Below are positions 1 to 8,452 of a stretch of 11,773 nucleotides of DNA, piece by piece. Each line of letters starts with the position of its first letter. The stretch's first letter is position 1. The DNA is taken from positions 8,801-20,573 of the forward strand of contig NWUY0300005774.1 in assembly GCA_004151065.3 (NCBI GenBank). The letters are read 5' to 3'. Made by a program: the position numbers and the translations under genes. The notes beneath the pieces are model-generated. The model had not been told where the DNA came from. It did not search any database and was given only the letters and a program-made list of their open reading frames with translations. The stretch is from Larix sibirica. Lineage: Eukaryota > Streptophyta > Pinopsida > Pinales > Pinaceae.

Positions 1-1537
1 TTAGTAATCCAAAAAACAGAAGCAATATATTGCTTAGTATGCAAGGGATAAGGGGTACTTTAACATATTAAAAATATATAGATATTAGGGGGGTTTATAA
101 TTACGTATTTAGGGAGCTAAATAGGATATTGGGGGCTTTGAAGTTCTATACGAAGTTGGTGTGAAATTCAACTAGAGTGGTGTTTAAATAGATATGATTT
201 GTGAGAGGATGTGGTCTGAAGTCAGTCAATATGAAGTCGGCTGTGTTAGGGTATTGTTGCTCATCTTGAAATATATACACTAGAGAACAAAAACACCATG
301 GGATGAAAGAATTTATTATCTTTGTGATACTAAAAGAATTGAAAATGCAAATCATAATCTTCATAACCTTTTAACTCAACCTAACTATAATGATTTAGGT
401 TTACTCTTAAAATTTATATAACACATCAATAAAACTTTAAAAAAACCAAGTACTTTATTTTTTTTATTTTTTTAAGTTCAAATAGAACAAAGATTCTTCA
501 TCTTAATGGACATTTATAACTCTATCATTAAGGTTCAAATGTTACTTGAACAATTAACACTCCGCATAAACTTACCAGATTACGTAAACACATAACATGT
601 GATTGTTGTTATTATTATTAATATATGTATTTCATATGAGATCAGATTTTCACGAGAATGTGACTGCTTTTCAATTTCAAAATAATATTATATCAGAAAG
701 GTAAGCTTGATAAAGTGATCAAATTAACCTTGGTTAATCGAGTAAGTAAATAATATTTTTTAAATTGATATTATGTAAAATTGTTAAGTTTGAATGAAGA
801 TTACGTAAGAGAAATAAAGCTGTTAAAATATTCAATATTTGTGATTTATATTTAAATTTATAAAATTAAATTTTTTAAATAATTAATTAGCATAGATAAA
901 ATAAAATAAATGAGTGATAGTAAGAATTTATTTTAAATCCATTCATCCTCGAAAAGAATAAATCTAATTAATACAAATAATACAAATGTTCACATCCTGC
1001 ATTTTTAGCCACTCAATAATCGGCGGGCCAATGCGCCACACAGTAAGAAAAGGCTCAGAAATAACCAAATGGTGATCTTCCATTGATGTATAATAATTGT
1101 AGATAGCTACTCTACTTTTAAAATAACAACTTCATAATTCATGGAGAATTGTGAATTACTAGTAGCCTGGACTGCGATGGTTGGTAGCTTGCTGTACATG
1201 CATACAGATGCATTTGCCAGGACAGCTAATTCTCCGTTGGAATGACTGGCACATTCTTGTTTTATTTACCACTTGCAAAGCAAATACATCATATTTAAAC
1301 GTCTCAGAAGATGGGAATGAATTTTATATAACAAGGCAACATCATACTTCTATTATGAGATCGAAACGGGAATCCGGTCGCATTCATATATTTTTCATTG
1401 CGATTAGCACCCGAAACGATGCCAGGGATTCCCGTACCGACTCTGAAATACCGACACTCCATCTCGCAGTATACAAAATGTCAAATGCCCTTTAAAACGA
1501 TTACAGTACATACATAGAGATTTTATAGATAAATATT
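1..1537. other. Intergenic region downstream of the transporter gene
   Basis: The first 950 bases are strongly AT-rich with poly-T/A runs and no convincing frame. From about 1000 to 1537 base composition is more balanced and probably includes the 3' UTR. A 10-bp inverted repeat (ACGGGAATCC at 1366-1375, GGATTCCCGT at 1426-1435) is the only structure I noted. No gene is supported on either strand. Confidence 0.6.
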
Positions 1538-4500
1538 TCATTTATTTATTGCCTTGGCTTTTGTGGTCTCCATGTTCAGTGATTTCTCCCTGGAATGATC
1601 CTTCTTCCAGAACTTGAAGCTGAACAGCCTCACCCTCTCCTGTAACATCACCTCCACTTGGTCAAACGAGAGCCCCTTAGTTTCAGGCATGAAGACCAGG
1701 GTGAAAAAGATACCAGCCACTGCTATGCAACCAAACAGTAAAAATGTATAGGAGACCCCAATGGCCACTGTCAGAGTGAGGAATGTCTGTGCTACAATTA
1801 AGTTGGAAATCCAGCATGCAGTTGCAGCAATTCCTCCACACAGGCCCCTGAACTTGAGAGGATATATCTCAGAATTGAATACCCATGGGACCGTGCCCAT
1901 TCCAGGGGAGAAGAATATAATATAGAGACCCAGCCCAACAATGGCCAGGAAACCCAATTTACTTGGGCATCCATGAGTGAACCATGGACGACCGTCCGAT
2001 TTTTCGCAGAGTTTCTTGGTGGTGGAGTTCGCAATCAAGCAGGCTCCTGGCAGGAGCTGCAATAAAAACACAGATTATATTAATTCATAAAGAAATTTGT
2101 GTTTGAAAGATTCCAGATATTTTTTATCAGGAAACATATAAAGAAGAGGGAGAACAAAATCAACAGATATTTTTTATCAGGAAACATTTAAAGAAGAGGG
2201 AGAACAAAATCAACATCCCCAACAATTGGAAACAAACAATACTTAAATGGTAAGAATATCAGTACTACCAGCCAAGATGCCAGAAAGATAATTAAACTTC
2301 ACATCCTCACGTGTCAGTGAAACAAAGTTAACAAAGATAACTTGTAACGTCACAAAAATAAGAATCACAATAATTTCTAAGACTAGACACCCAAGCCACA
2401 TTCAAGTGATGAGACCACTATATGTTAACATCCATCATCCAAACTAGTTCTACCACAATTTAATGACAAAGCACCCAAACTACAATGAAATTGTATTGTT
2501 TTATGCTGGAGAATCTGTGTTTAAGAGACCAATTTTCCTCTAGTCTGTGTTTGAGGAAAATTCGTCTCTTAAACACAGATTCTCCACCATAAAACATTTA
2601 TATCTGTGTGAAAAATGAATTGTGAAATTGCACTGAAACTCAACAGACTATTATTATAAGATAGCATGCTGTTGCCGAAAAAAAAGTGATCCATCTGCAA
2701 GCAGCTAAGTGATCAGGCTTGATGAGGCCAATTAAAAAAAAGAACCTATACAACACATATAGATAAGACCCACAATAGTTTATAAAGCGTGACCCAAACC
2801 AGACCCAAATTGCAGCCATATCAGTACTAGCCGATGCCAAAAAGATAAATTAAATACACACCCAAATTGCAGCCACATACCACTGTAGAAGAGACGAGGA
2901 GGAGAGAATTTAATAATACCTGATTTCCTTTGGCAGCACAGAAACCACAGTCGGAATTGGACTTCAGGCATCTCGTACAGTCCCAGATCCCTGCGGAGGT
3001 TGCATAAGCTGGGCAAGTATAGTTAGAATAGTGCTGGGTTGCGGCCCTGCTCACCGGAGGCGAGTGGTGTGTGGTCTGATAGAAAACACCTGCCAACATG
3101 CCCAGCGCTACAACACATCCACACAGACTGAATAACACGAGCTTTTTCCTTCCGGCTTTGTCGATCAGATAAATGCTCAAAATGGAGCCGGTAGCGTTGA
3201 GGCCGGATGTGACGAGAGAGAGCAGGAGGGCGGTCCGGTTGGAAGCGTATCCGGCCAACTGCACAATGGTCGGACTGTAATACATGACGGTATTGATTCC
3301 TACAAATTGTTGAAACATCTGCAGAGGACAACAACAATCCCAAATCGTTAGCAGAACTTATGACATTTTTTCCTCTGTGTATCATGATGCAGCCCCAACA
3401 GTTATCGTAAATACTGATTTACAATTTGTAAAGACCCTTTTACTGCCAAACAAACCCTTTTACTCCGGGATAACCTTACTTTGAAACAAGCCTTTTACTT
3501 GAATTTAGAGAATTTACAAGCCTTTGCCTTTTACTTGAATTTAGACTTGAATTTAGAGAACTTACAAGCCTTTGCCTTTTACTTGAATTTAGATTTTGGT
3601 GGGAAATTAAACAACCATTTTTCACAACCACAACGATCACTGTTACTTACCAACCATAAAATCCTATTTCTTAGACTAACAAAGTTGCTTTATTTCCTTT
3701 AATTTTTACCTGAAGGCCCACGCCTACGAAAAGGGCATAGCGTACTTCTTTGGTAGTCCAAAGCTGCCAATACTGAGGCTTACCCGTGGTTCCCATCTCC
3801 TGAATCTCCAATTCCAAGGATTCCTTGAGGGATTGAATTTCATCGTCAACCGCGTCGGGCGGGTAAATCCGTTTCAGAATTGCTATGGCCTCGGCTTCTC
3901 CTTTCTGCAGTCAGTAATTAACCGGTTAGGGATCAATATGAGATCCAGGTCGGTCAATCAATCAATCAATTACCGGCACATCAAGCTACATATCTTGTAT
4001 TGACCAACTACCTTTCTATACAACCAGCGAGGAGATTCTGGCAGGGTAAGCATCAGAATGAATTGTAAAAGCGCCGGCAGCCCTGCAACGCCCAGCATCC
4101 AGCGCCAGGTTCCCGGTGCCTATTAGTCAATCAGAATTTTGCACACAATCAGTCCACCGTCCAAGTCCGAGTAAATAGATTTTTCAATGTTTGCAGCAAT
4201 TGCAGGTTGTGATAAATGGAAAATAAGTAATTAGCAACAGAGTATTGATGAAATAGATTTTTTCTTTGTTGGATGTCTATACACAAAAAAAAACCATTAA
4301 TATATACAGATACTGTCGTTAATACTGTGTAACTTCATATTTTTCTTTTTCTTTGGGACAATAATATTTCTTTTTTCCTTTTTTCACAACACTTTTTATT
4401 TTGATCCGAGCGGTCACTTCTGCACATGTTTCTTTGAAGATTCTAAATTTTAGATGCTAAAAACACCATCATTCTGAGCATCGAATCTGAACTAACTATA

Positions 4501-5591
4501 AAAAAACTCCCACTGCTTCATAAACACCCTTGAAAAAGTAATTATTTTCTTTTACAAAAATTCAATCCATACCTTGGTGAAAGCGAGATTAATTAAAGAC
4601 GATAAGAACAAAATTCAATCCATACCTTGGTGAAAGCAATATTAATTAAATACGATAAGAACTGGCCGCCTGTGATAAGGAATCCATTAGTACTGACTAA
4701 CGCTCCTCTCACTTTGGCTGGCGATGATTCTGAGATATACAGCGGGGCGGTCATGGACGCCATCCCCACACCTAATCCGACAAATACTCGCCCGGAGATC
4801 AAAACTCGCGGGTTCGGAGCGACCGCCATGAGGATAGCTCCGAGAAAAAACAGAGCATCCGCCAGCAACAACGCAAATCGCCGCCCGAAACGATCGTTAA
4901 ACCAACCCCCAAAGGCCGCCCCGACTATAGCGCCAGCGACGGCCATGCTAACTATAATTTCCTGTAACACAACCAATCATCCTAAGAATCCGATAAAAAG
5001 GAAAATCCATGTAAGCACAAATTTATTAAATTCTCTTTACCTGAAGCGTAGTGTTCTGATCCACTTCTTTAAAATCATCTCGAATGTACAAGAGAGCTCC
5101 GGAAATGACTCCTGCACAATTAACCGTCCCGTCCGTTATGATTAAAGATCTCAAGCAAACTACAAAACATTCAGTCAAGAAGATGCAAATCTTTCTCTAA
5201 ATTTTATTTAAAGATTCAAGCGTAACTACAATAGAATATTCATTCATCTTAAATATCTATTCATCTTAAGTTCAGATCTATCAAAAAATCAAATTTTTCT
5301 AAGTAAATTTTTGTGAGTAGTACATATTCTTTAAACTCTATTTAAAGATTTAAGCAAAATAACAGAATATTCATTCATCTTAAATATCTACTCAGATCCA
5401 TCAAAAATAAAATTTCTCGAACAAATTTTATACATTTACTCACACACAGTAATAATACCTGTGTCATAACCAAAGAGCAAGCCTCCAAGACCCGCCGACA
5501 ATGCAAGCCTTAAAACGAACGGATTTTCTTTGATCAAAGACAGACAGTTTGTGAATTCCTCCTTATCGGCCTTTGTCGGACCACCTTCCAT
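1538..5591 (-). CDS. Inositol transporter, INT2/INT4-type H+/myo-inositol symporter (7 exons, 586 aa)
   Basis: Exons read on the minus strand: 5591-5459, 5111-5041, 4961-4626, 4119-4012, 3904-3710, 3318-2920 and 2056-1538. All six introns are GT-AG; the first is phase 1, the rest phase 0. The protein is a 12-TM major facilitator protein with the sugar-porter signatures: GYDTG in TM1 (41-45), DRFGRR after TM2 (91-96), PESPRWL after TM6 (207-213), QQFVGIN in TM7 (284-290), DKAGRKK (334-340) and PETKG after TM12 (538-542). The loop between TM9 and TM10 (about 362-446) has eight cysteines (383, 395, 398, 405, 408, 420, 431, 444), the PSI domain of plasma-membrane inositol symporters; the tonoplast INT1 type is shorter and lacks it. 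NYT (380) and NST (424) are possible glycosylation sites there. The start gives an N-terminus of family length, and 586 aa fits the usual size of about 580. Expected role, by family: proton-driven myo-inositol uptake across the plasma membrane. No stop or frameshift is seen, so it looks functional. INT2 and INT4 cannot be told apart here. Confidence 0.95.
1541..1550 (-). terminator. Overlapping AATAAA polyadenylation-like signals at the stop codon
   Basis: The minus strand reads AATAAATAAA immediately before and into the stop codon, giving two overlapping AATAAA hexamers. UGUA motifs follow at about 1505-1520. Plant polyadenylation signals are loose, so the true 3' end, probably somewhere in 1350-1530, is not fixed by this. 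Confidence 0.3.
2114..2213. repeat. 2 x 50-bp tandem repeat in intron 6
   Basis: Units 2114-2163 and 2164-2213 are identical except for one base (AAACATATAAAG versus AAACATTTAAAG). The near identity indicates a recent duplication. Confidence 0.95.
2498..2595. repeat. Long inverted repeat / hairpin in intron 6
   Basis: Arms 2498-2540 and 2553-2595 are reverse complements over 43 nt with two mismatches (2506/2587 and 2530/2563, both C opposite C), around a 12-nt loop. The arm begins GTTTTATG, contains GAATCTGTGTTTAAGAGAC and ends TTTTCCTC. Either strand could fold into a stable stem. It could be a fold-back element, a MITE remnant or a small-RNA precursor; nothing here decides. Confidence 0.9.
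3319..3709 (-). other. Intron 5 (391 nt)
   Basis: Phase-0 intron between the codons for Gln281 and Met282, falling inside TM7. Apart from the 48-bp duplication it has only AT-rich sequence. The splice acceptor is CTGCAG directly before the ATG codon of Met282. Confidence 0.85.
3498..3593. repeat. 48-bp tandem duplication in intron 5
   Basis: Units 3498-3545 and 3546-3593 are identical except for one base (AATTTAC versus AACTTAC). Each unit itself starts with and nearly ends with CTTGAATTTAGA, so the array shows that motif repeatedly. Just upstream on the plus strand CCTTTTACT occurs three more times (3430-3500). The unit is a multiple of three, which creates a spurious open frame with a repeated peptide on the plus strand. 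Confidence 0.9.
4120..4625 (-). other. Intron 3 (506 nt), AT-rich
   Basis: Phase-0 intron. Its 5' end carries the duplicated donor segment described separately. The rest is AT-rich with an A9 run near 4285 and no frame or structure that I can assign. Confidence 0.8.
4561..4666. repeat. 53-bp tandem duplication spanning the exon 3 end and its splice donor
   Basis: Units 4561-4613 and 4614-4666 share TTCAATCCATACCTTGGTGA and then AAGC, ATTAATTAAA and ACGATAAGAAC with a few differences. The 4614-4666 copy is the true end of exon 3 plus donor (AAG then GTATGG, junction after 4626). The other copy lies in intron 3 and carries the same donor sequence. The distal copy has accumulated changes (GAGATT for AATATT, AGAC for ATAC). 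Confidence 0.9.
5112..5458 (-). repeat. Intron 1 with a roughly 100-bp imperfect direct duplication
   Basis: This 347-nt phase-1 intron holds two diverged copies of one segment, at about 5203-5311 and 5337-5431. Both contain, in order, TTTAAAGATT, then GAATATTCATTCATCTTAAA, then TCAGATC with TATCAAAAA or CATCAAAAA, then an AAATTT stretch. The first copy carries an extra ATTCATCTTAAG piece. AT-rich, no coding signal. Confidence 0.75.
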
Positions 5592-5730
5592 CTGCAACAA
5601 TGGCGGCTCAGATTAACAATAAAAACGAGAAGCAGCAGCTCAGCAAGAAAGAGAAAGAGATCGGATGTTAGAATTGCCTTAGCATTCCCTACGAATGGCA
5701 GAGGTACAGTAACAGCAAAACCACTCCTAC
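5592..5730 (-). other. Possible 5' leader intron ending at the start codon
   Basis: The bases before the start codon read TTGTTGCAG followed by ATG, a good 3' splice site with a T-rich stretch and a possible branch site (GTTAATC) upstream. A donor-like site, ACG followed by GTAGGAGT, begins at 5730. Splicing would remove 139 nt including the uORF. The alternative is an unspliced leader. The sequence alone does not decide. Confidence 0.3.
5668..5685 (-). promoter_or_regulatory. Upstream ORF in the 5' leader (5 codons)
   Basis: The only upstream ATG between the predicted transcription start and the real start codon opens a five-codon frame (M-L-R-Q-F, then TAA). It ends 76 nt before the main ATG. 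It could lower translation of the transporter, unless it is removed by splicing of a possible leader intron (5592-5730) that would contain it. Confidence 0.4.
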
Positions 5731-5814
5731 CGTGCTACAGCAACTCTTCTCTTTGATCTTCCTCCCCCTCTTAAACTCCCACTATTCTTCTTCCTACTTG
5801 AACCGTCGGCCGCT

Positions 5815-5822
5815 CTTTTATA
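5815..5822 (-). promoter_or_regulatory. TATA box of the inositol transporter gene
   Basis: The minus strand reads TATAAAAG, a consensus plant TATA box, inside CTTTATAAAAGAGCGG. It lies about 225 bp upstream of the start codon, which predicts transcription start near 5785 and a leader of roughly 195 nt. The start site itself is inferred from the usual TATA spacing of about 30 bp. Confidence 0.7.
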
Positions 5823-5928
5823 AAGCGAAAGTCGGGTGTCTTGCTACTGTTTCACCTTTTTTTCACATCGGGTAAATCGTGCAGAAAGACGGGGTTCTCG
5901 AGCGATAGGGTGGGGGACCCTCCAACAC

Positions 5929-5940
5929 TGACACGTGTCA
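5929..5940. promoter_or_regulatory. Palindromic G-box/ABRE-like element
   Basis: TGACACGTGTCA is a perfect 12-bp palindrome with a CACGTG core (5932-5937), about 107 bp upstream of the TATA box. G-boxes bind plant bZIP and bHLH factors, and the ACGTG core is the basis of abscisic-acid response elements. Next to it the minus strand also has a CATGTG E-box-like site. Stress or light control of inositol uptake would fit, but it is inferred from one motif. Confidence 0.5.
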
Positions 5941-6930
5941 TCACATGAGGAAGCGCATAGGATAAAGAACTACTAAAACGCCCCCGTTTTTCGGAGGTTT
6001 TAGAACCACAATCTTGGTCGAAAATGGCTAGATTTATAAATATGTAATTTCAGCAATTTGAAATATGTGATCTAGATTAAATGATAGATCTTGGAACTAT
6101 CCAAATTTATTAACATTATTCAGCTTGCTGCAACCATTTAATGCTTAGGCAGCAGGTTGATTGTTCCTTTACCAAATTTCGATAAATAAAGAAGTTTTAA
6201 TTGCTCCTTATACAGCTCCCACTAACCAGATAATCACTTGGCTTCCGTCAAGCCAAGAATGGATGGATAAACCTCAAAGAGAGTTTGATTCTCACTGGAA
6301 CTTTTGACCCATTTTTAATTAGCCCCGTTCTCAACGCCCCCCCCCCTGCTATGGGAATTTAAGGCACCAAAATTTACGCAGTTAATCTCGATGTTTAAAC
6401 AGTCTAAACAAGATTTCAGTTATCTCTAACAGTTTAAATAAGTTTCCAGTTATCACTAACTATTGTATTAAAATTAGATGCCGTGCATTTATATTTATTA
6501 TTTAATAACAATTCTTTGTTTTAATGAGCTGTGGCCATCAACATCAACACGACACTTGTTAAATACATTAAACTCATTACAAATATAAAGATTCGATATT
6601 TCTTTTAAAGGGTTTCTTTTTTATTACTTTATTTCTTTCTTGGAAGTTTAAATGTGATATGATATTAATTTTTTTTAATATTATTTTTATTTTATGTATT
6701 TTAATTGGAAAATTTATTAAAAAATCTGAAGAATTATTAAACTTATAAATATTAGTTTTTGAGATTGCAAAAACATCTTCATCAAATCATGATCATGGGT
6801 TCTTCCTCTAGATTTCTAAGCTTTCACGTAAGCTAGGTTTGAAAGAGACTAGAATATGTGTAGAGCTTGATTTAAGTTGAAGTCTACAAGTAAGATAGTT
6901 GGATTTGGATTTCAACGCAAAATTATAAGA
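5941..6930. other. AT-rich intergenic region upstream of the transporter gene
   Basis: No gene found. It holds a C10 homopolymer (6337-6346), a diverged 2 x 30-bp tandem repeat (6399-6428 and 6429-6458, 25 of 30 bases the same), and a 7-bp inverted repeat CTAAAAC/GTTTTAG around a C run and GTTTTT at 5973-6003. Confidence 0.6.
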
Positions 6931-7184
6931 AAATGCAACTTTCATGGATAGGTTTTGTTAAGAGATGGACCATGTGAAGGATGCGGGTATTTAAATGCTA
7001 AGGTTTCCAAGGTGAAAAGGGGGAAGAAATGCAACTTTCACGGATAGGTTTTGTCAAGAGATGGACCATGTGAAGGATGTGTCTTTAAATGCTAAGGTTT
7101 TCAAGGTGAAAAGGGGGAAGAAATTGACAATGTGAAGGATGTGTGTTTCTAAATGTTAAGGTCTTCAAGGTGAAAAAGGGAAAG
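6931..7184 (+). repeat. Tandem repeat, period about 96 bp, 2.7 copies
   Basis: Units are 6931-7026 (96 bp), 7027-7120 (94 bp) and a shorter 7121-7184 that lacks the first third. Each full unit runs AAATGCAACTTTCA, GGATAGGTTTTGT, AAGAGATGGACCATGTGAAG, GATG, TTTAAATGCTAAGG, CAAGGTGAAAAGGGGGAAG. In unit 1 a frame reading G-P-C-E-G-C-G has the spacing of the first half of a zinc knuckle, but stops occur in every unit. Confidence 0.9.
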
Positions 7185-7833
7185 CCATTGAAATTAGGGA
7201 TTGTAATCACTATCATATGAATCCTTCTTGGGGTGAGTCCAAAAAAGAATGTAATGCCTCAAACCCTAGAACTTAAACAAAGATCTCAACCCTCATGACT
7301 TACATTGTTATGAATTCAATCACATTAAAGAAAATATGTAACTTTGTGAAAATATGTAACTATATGAATTCTCAAGTTCCCCAACCAAAAGAAACACCTA
7401 CCAAAAAAAATATATGTAACAAGTGTAAAGCAATGAAGCTCTATCAAATAAGATAGTTCTATGGTGTTGATTTATTTTTGTTCGACCCATGAATCAAATT
7501 ATGAAATATGGTTTTCAATTGTGGAGTTTGTCAAAACAAGGGACATCTTAAGGATTCTAAAGGAAAAGGCTAAGGTGTTTTGAAAGAAAAGAATGGAAAA
7601 AATGAATCTAAAAAGCGGAATCACTCTTAATTGAATCTTTCAAGGGCAAGCCCAAGAAAGGATGTAGTTCACTCAAACCTTTAAACATTAATCATCCATG
7701 CAGCCCTCAAAATGATCCTAATAACAACTTTCAAAGCTCAAACTTATGGTTCCCACGTGTTCTGTTTTTCATGATTTTGAGACTTCAAGAAGACCTCCAA
7801 CAATGCACTATTTTTCCAATTGAAAAGATGCAA
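6960..7833 (+). pseudogene. Possible decayed zinc-knuckle-like coding region (unidentified)
   Basis: On the plus strand a frame at 7508-7570 reads M-V-F-N-C-G-V-C-Q-N-K-G-H-L-K-D, matching the first three ligands of a CCHC zinc knuckle (C-X2-C-X4-H); the fourth position is not Cys. A related C-X2-C frame occurs in the tandem repeat at 6970-7020. Downstream of each lies a similar 48-bp segment (7218-7265 and 7632-7679, roughly three quarters identical), reading G-E-S-K-K-E-C in one and G-K-P-K-K-G-C in the other. The second copy stays open for about 65 codons, to 7833, without a start codon. Stops and shifts interrupt everything else. It may derive from a retroelement gag or a zinc-knuckle protein gene. 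The family is not recognised. Confidence 0.3.
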
Positions 7834-8209
7834 TAAAAAATAAAATGAAATGATAACTTTATGAACTCTCAAGATATATAGCTATTATTTAAAAAGCATA
7901 ATGCATTCATGTCAAAACATTGTATTGTATTTTCAAGTGAAAATATGTTTGAAAAAAAGGAAAGAAATGGCAACCCTATAAACTCCCTAGATATCTAGCT
8001 AAAAAACTAAGCAATAGAAAAAATAATATCTTTAAAAGGCATGAGGTAATAAGTTAAAAATATAAACTTAATATAGCATATTTATGAATAGATATCCACA
8101 CTAAATATTAAAAATTGAATATCAAATTTTAAAAGTGTGAAAAATTAAAAACCATAATATGAAAAGAATAAATATTATGTTATTTACATAGAAAAATATT
8201 GATCCACCC
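7834..8209. other. AT-rich stretch with an imperfect direct repeat
   Basis: Segments near 7845-7885 and 7964-8001 are similar (GAAATGATAACTTTATGAAC versus GAAATGGCAACCCTATAAAC, each followed by CTC or CTCC and AGATAT-TAGCT). No frame of note. Very low GC up to the ambiguous base at 8210. Confidence 0.5.
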
Positions 8210-8210
8210 N
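8210..8210. other. Ambiguous base (N) at a composition break
   Basis: The only N in the window. Left of it is AT-rich intergenic sequence, right of it the balanced-composition retrotransposon. It may mark a join or a low-quality base. Confidence 0.9.
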
Positions 8211-8412
8211 TTTACTTCTTCAACAACCTCCTCTGGTTCCTCTTCAGAGGATTCTTCTTCATCATTGACATCTACAGTCCCTATATTTCTTCTCTCCATA
8301 GCTTCCATCCTAGCTTGATTTATTATCAATTCTCTTTGCGTATCTGCATCTGCAGCTTGTCTTCCTCGACACCTCCAACTGGAACTCCATGTGCTCGCCC
8401 TTGTCTTGGTGG
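8211..8412 (-). pseudogene. gag N-terminal fragment, frameshifted and truncated
   Basis: From 8412 the minus strand reads P-P-R-Q-G-R-A-H-G, an arginine-rich start, and then the open frame switches near 8374 to R-C-R-G-R-Q-A-A-D. That frame runs on through M-E-A-M-E-R-R-N and a glutamate-rich stretch (E-E-E-S-S-E-E-E-P-E-E) up to the N at 8210. A basic start followed by a short acidic segment just after the PBS is the usual look of plant gypsy gag starts. Only about 65 codons remain, so no retroviral-type protein is intact. Confidence 0.5.
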
Positions 8413-8438
8413 AATCCTTATCCTTACTATAAACCTTA

Positions 8439-8450
8439 GCTCTGATACCA
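8439..8450 (-). other. Retrotransposon primer-binding site (initiator Met-tRNA)
   Basis: The minus strand reads TGGTATCAGAGC, the 12-base sequence complementary to the 3' end of plant initiator methionyl-tRNA that primes reverse transcription in many plant LTR retrotransposons. Its position two bases inside the LTR end confirms the element's orientation. Confidence 0.88.
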
Positions 8451-8452
8451 AT

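Larger units (their letters stand above)
2057..2919 (-). other. Intron 6 (863 nt), splitting the PSI domain
   Basis: The longest intron, phase 0, between the codons for Gln414 and Leu415. It separates the first five cysteines of the extracellular domain from the last three. It contains a 2 x 50-bp tandem repeat, a 43-bp-arm hairpin, and weaker direct repeats: ATCAGTACTA followed by a GATGCCA/AAGATAA segment at 2258-2299 and 2820-2857, and ACCCAAATTGCAGCCA at 2803-2818 and 2860-2875. No coding signal. Confidence 0.85.

Noticed and set aside
146-364. 72-codon minus-strand frame.
   Set aside because: AT-rich chance frame without recognisable features.
1181-1495. 104-codon plus-strand frame downstream of the transporter.
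   Set aside because: Composition and sequence resemble no protein, and it probably lies opposite the 3' UTR.
2640-3385. Several minus-strand frames overlapping exon 6 and intron 6 in other frames.
   Set aside because: They are shadows; only the frame of 3318-2920 joins with consistent splice sites to the neighbouring exons.
3481-3702. Plus-strand frame with a repeated peptide (N-L-E-N-L-Q-A-F).
   Set aside because: It arises from the 48-bp tandem repeat in intron 5, whose length is a multiple of three.
4627-5145. 172-codon open frame on the plus strand.
   Set aside because: It is the antisense of exons 2 and 3 and intron 2 of the transporter; the minus-strand frame has clear family motifs.
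6337-6346. C10 homopolymer as a possible structured element.
   Set aside because: A single C run without further G or C tracts nearby does not make a quadruplex or i-motif; likely slippage or a sequencing-prone site.
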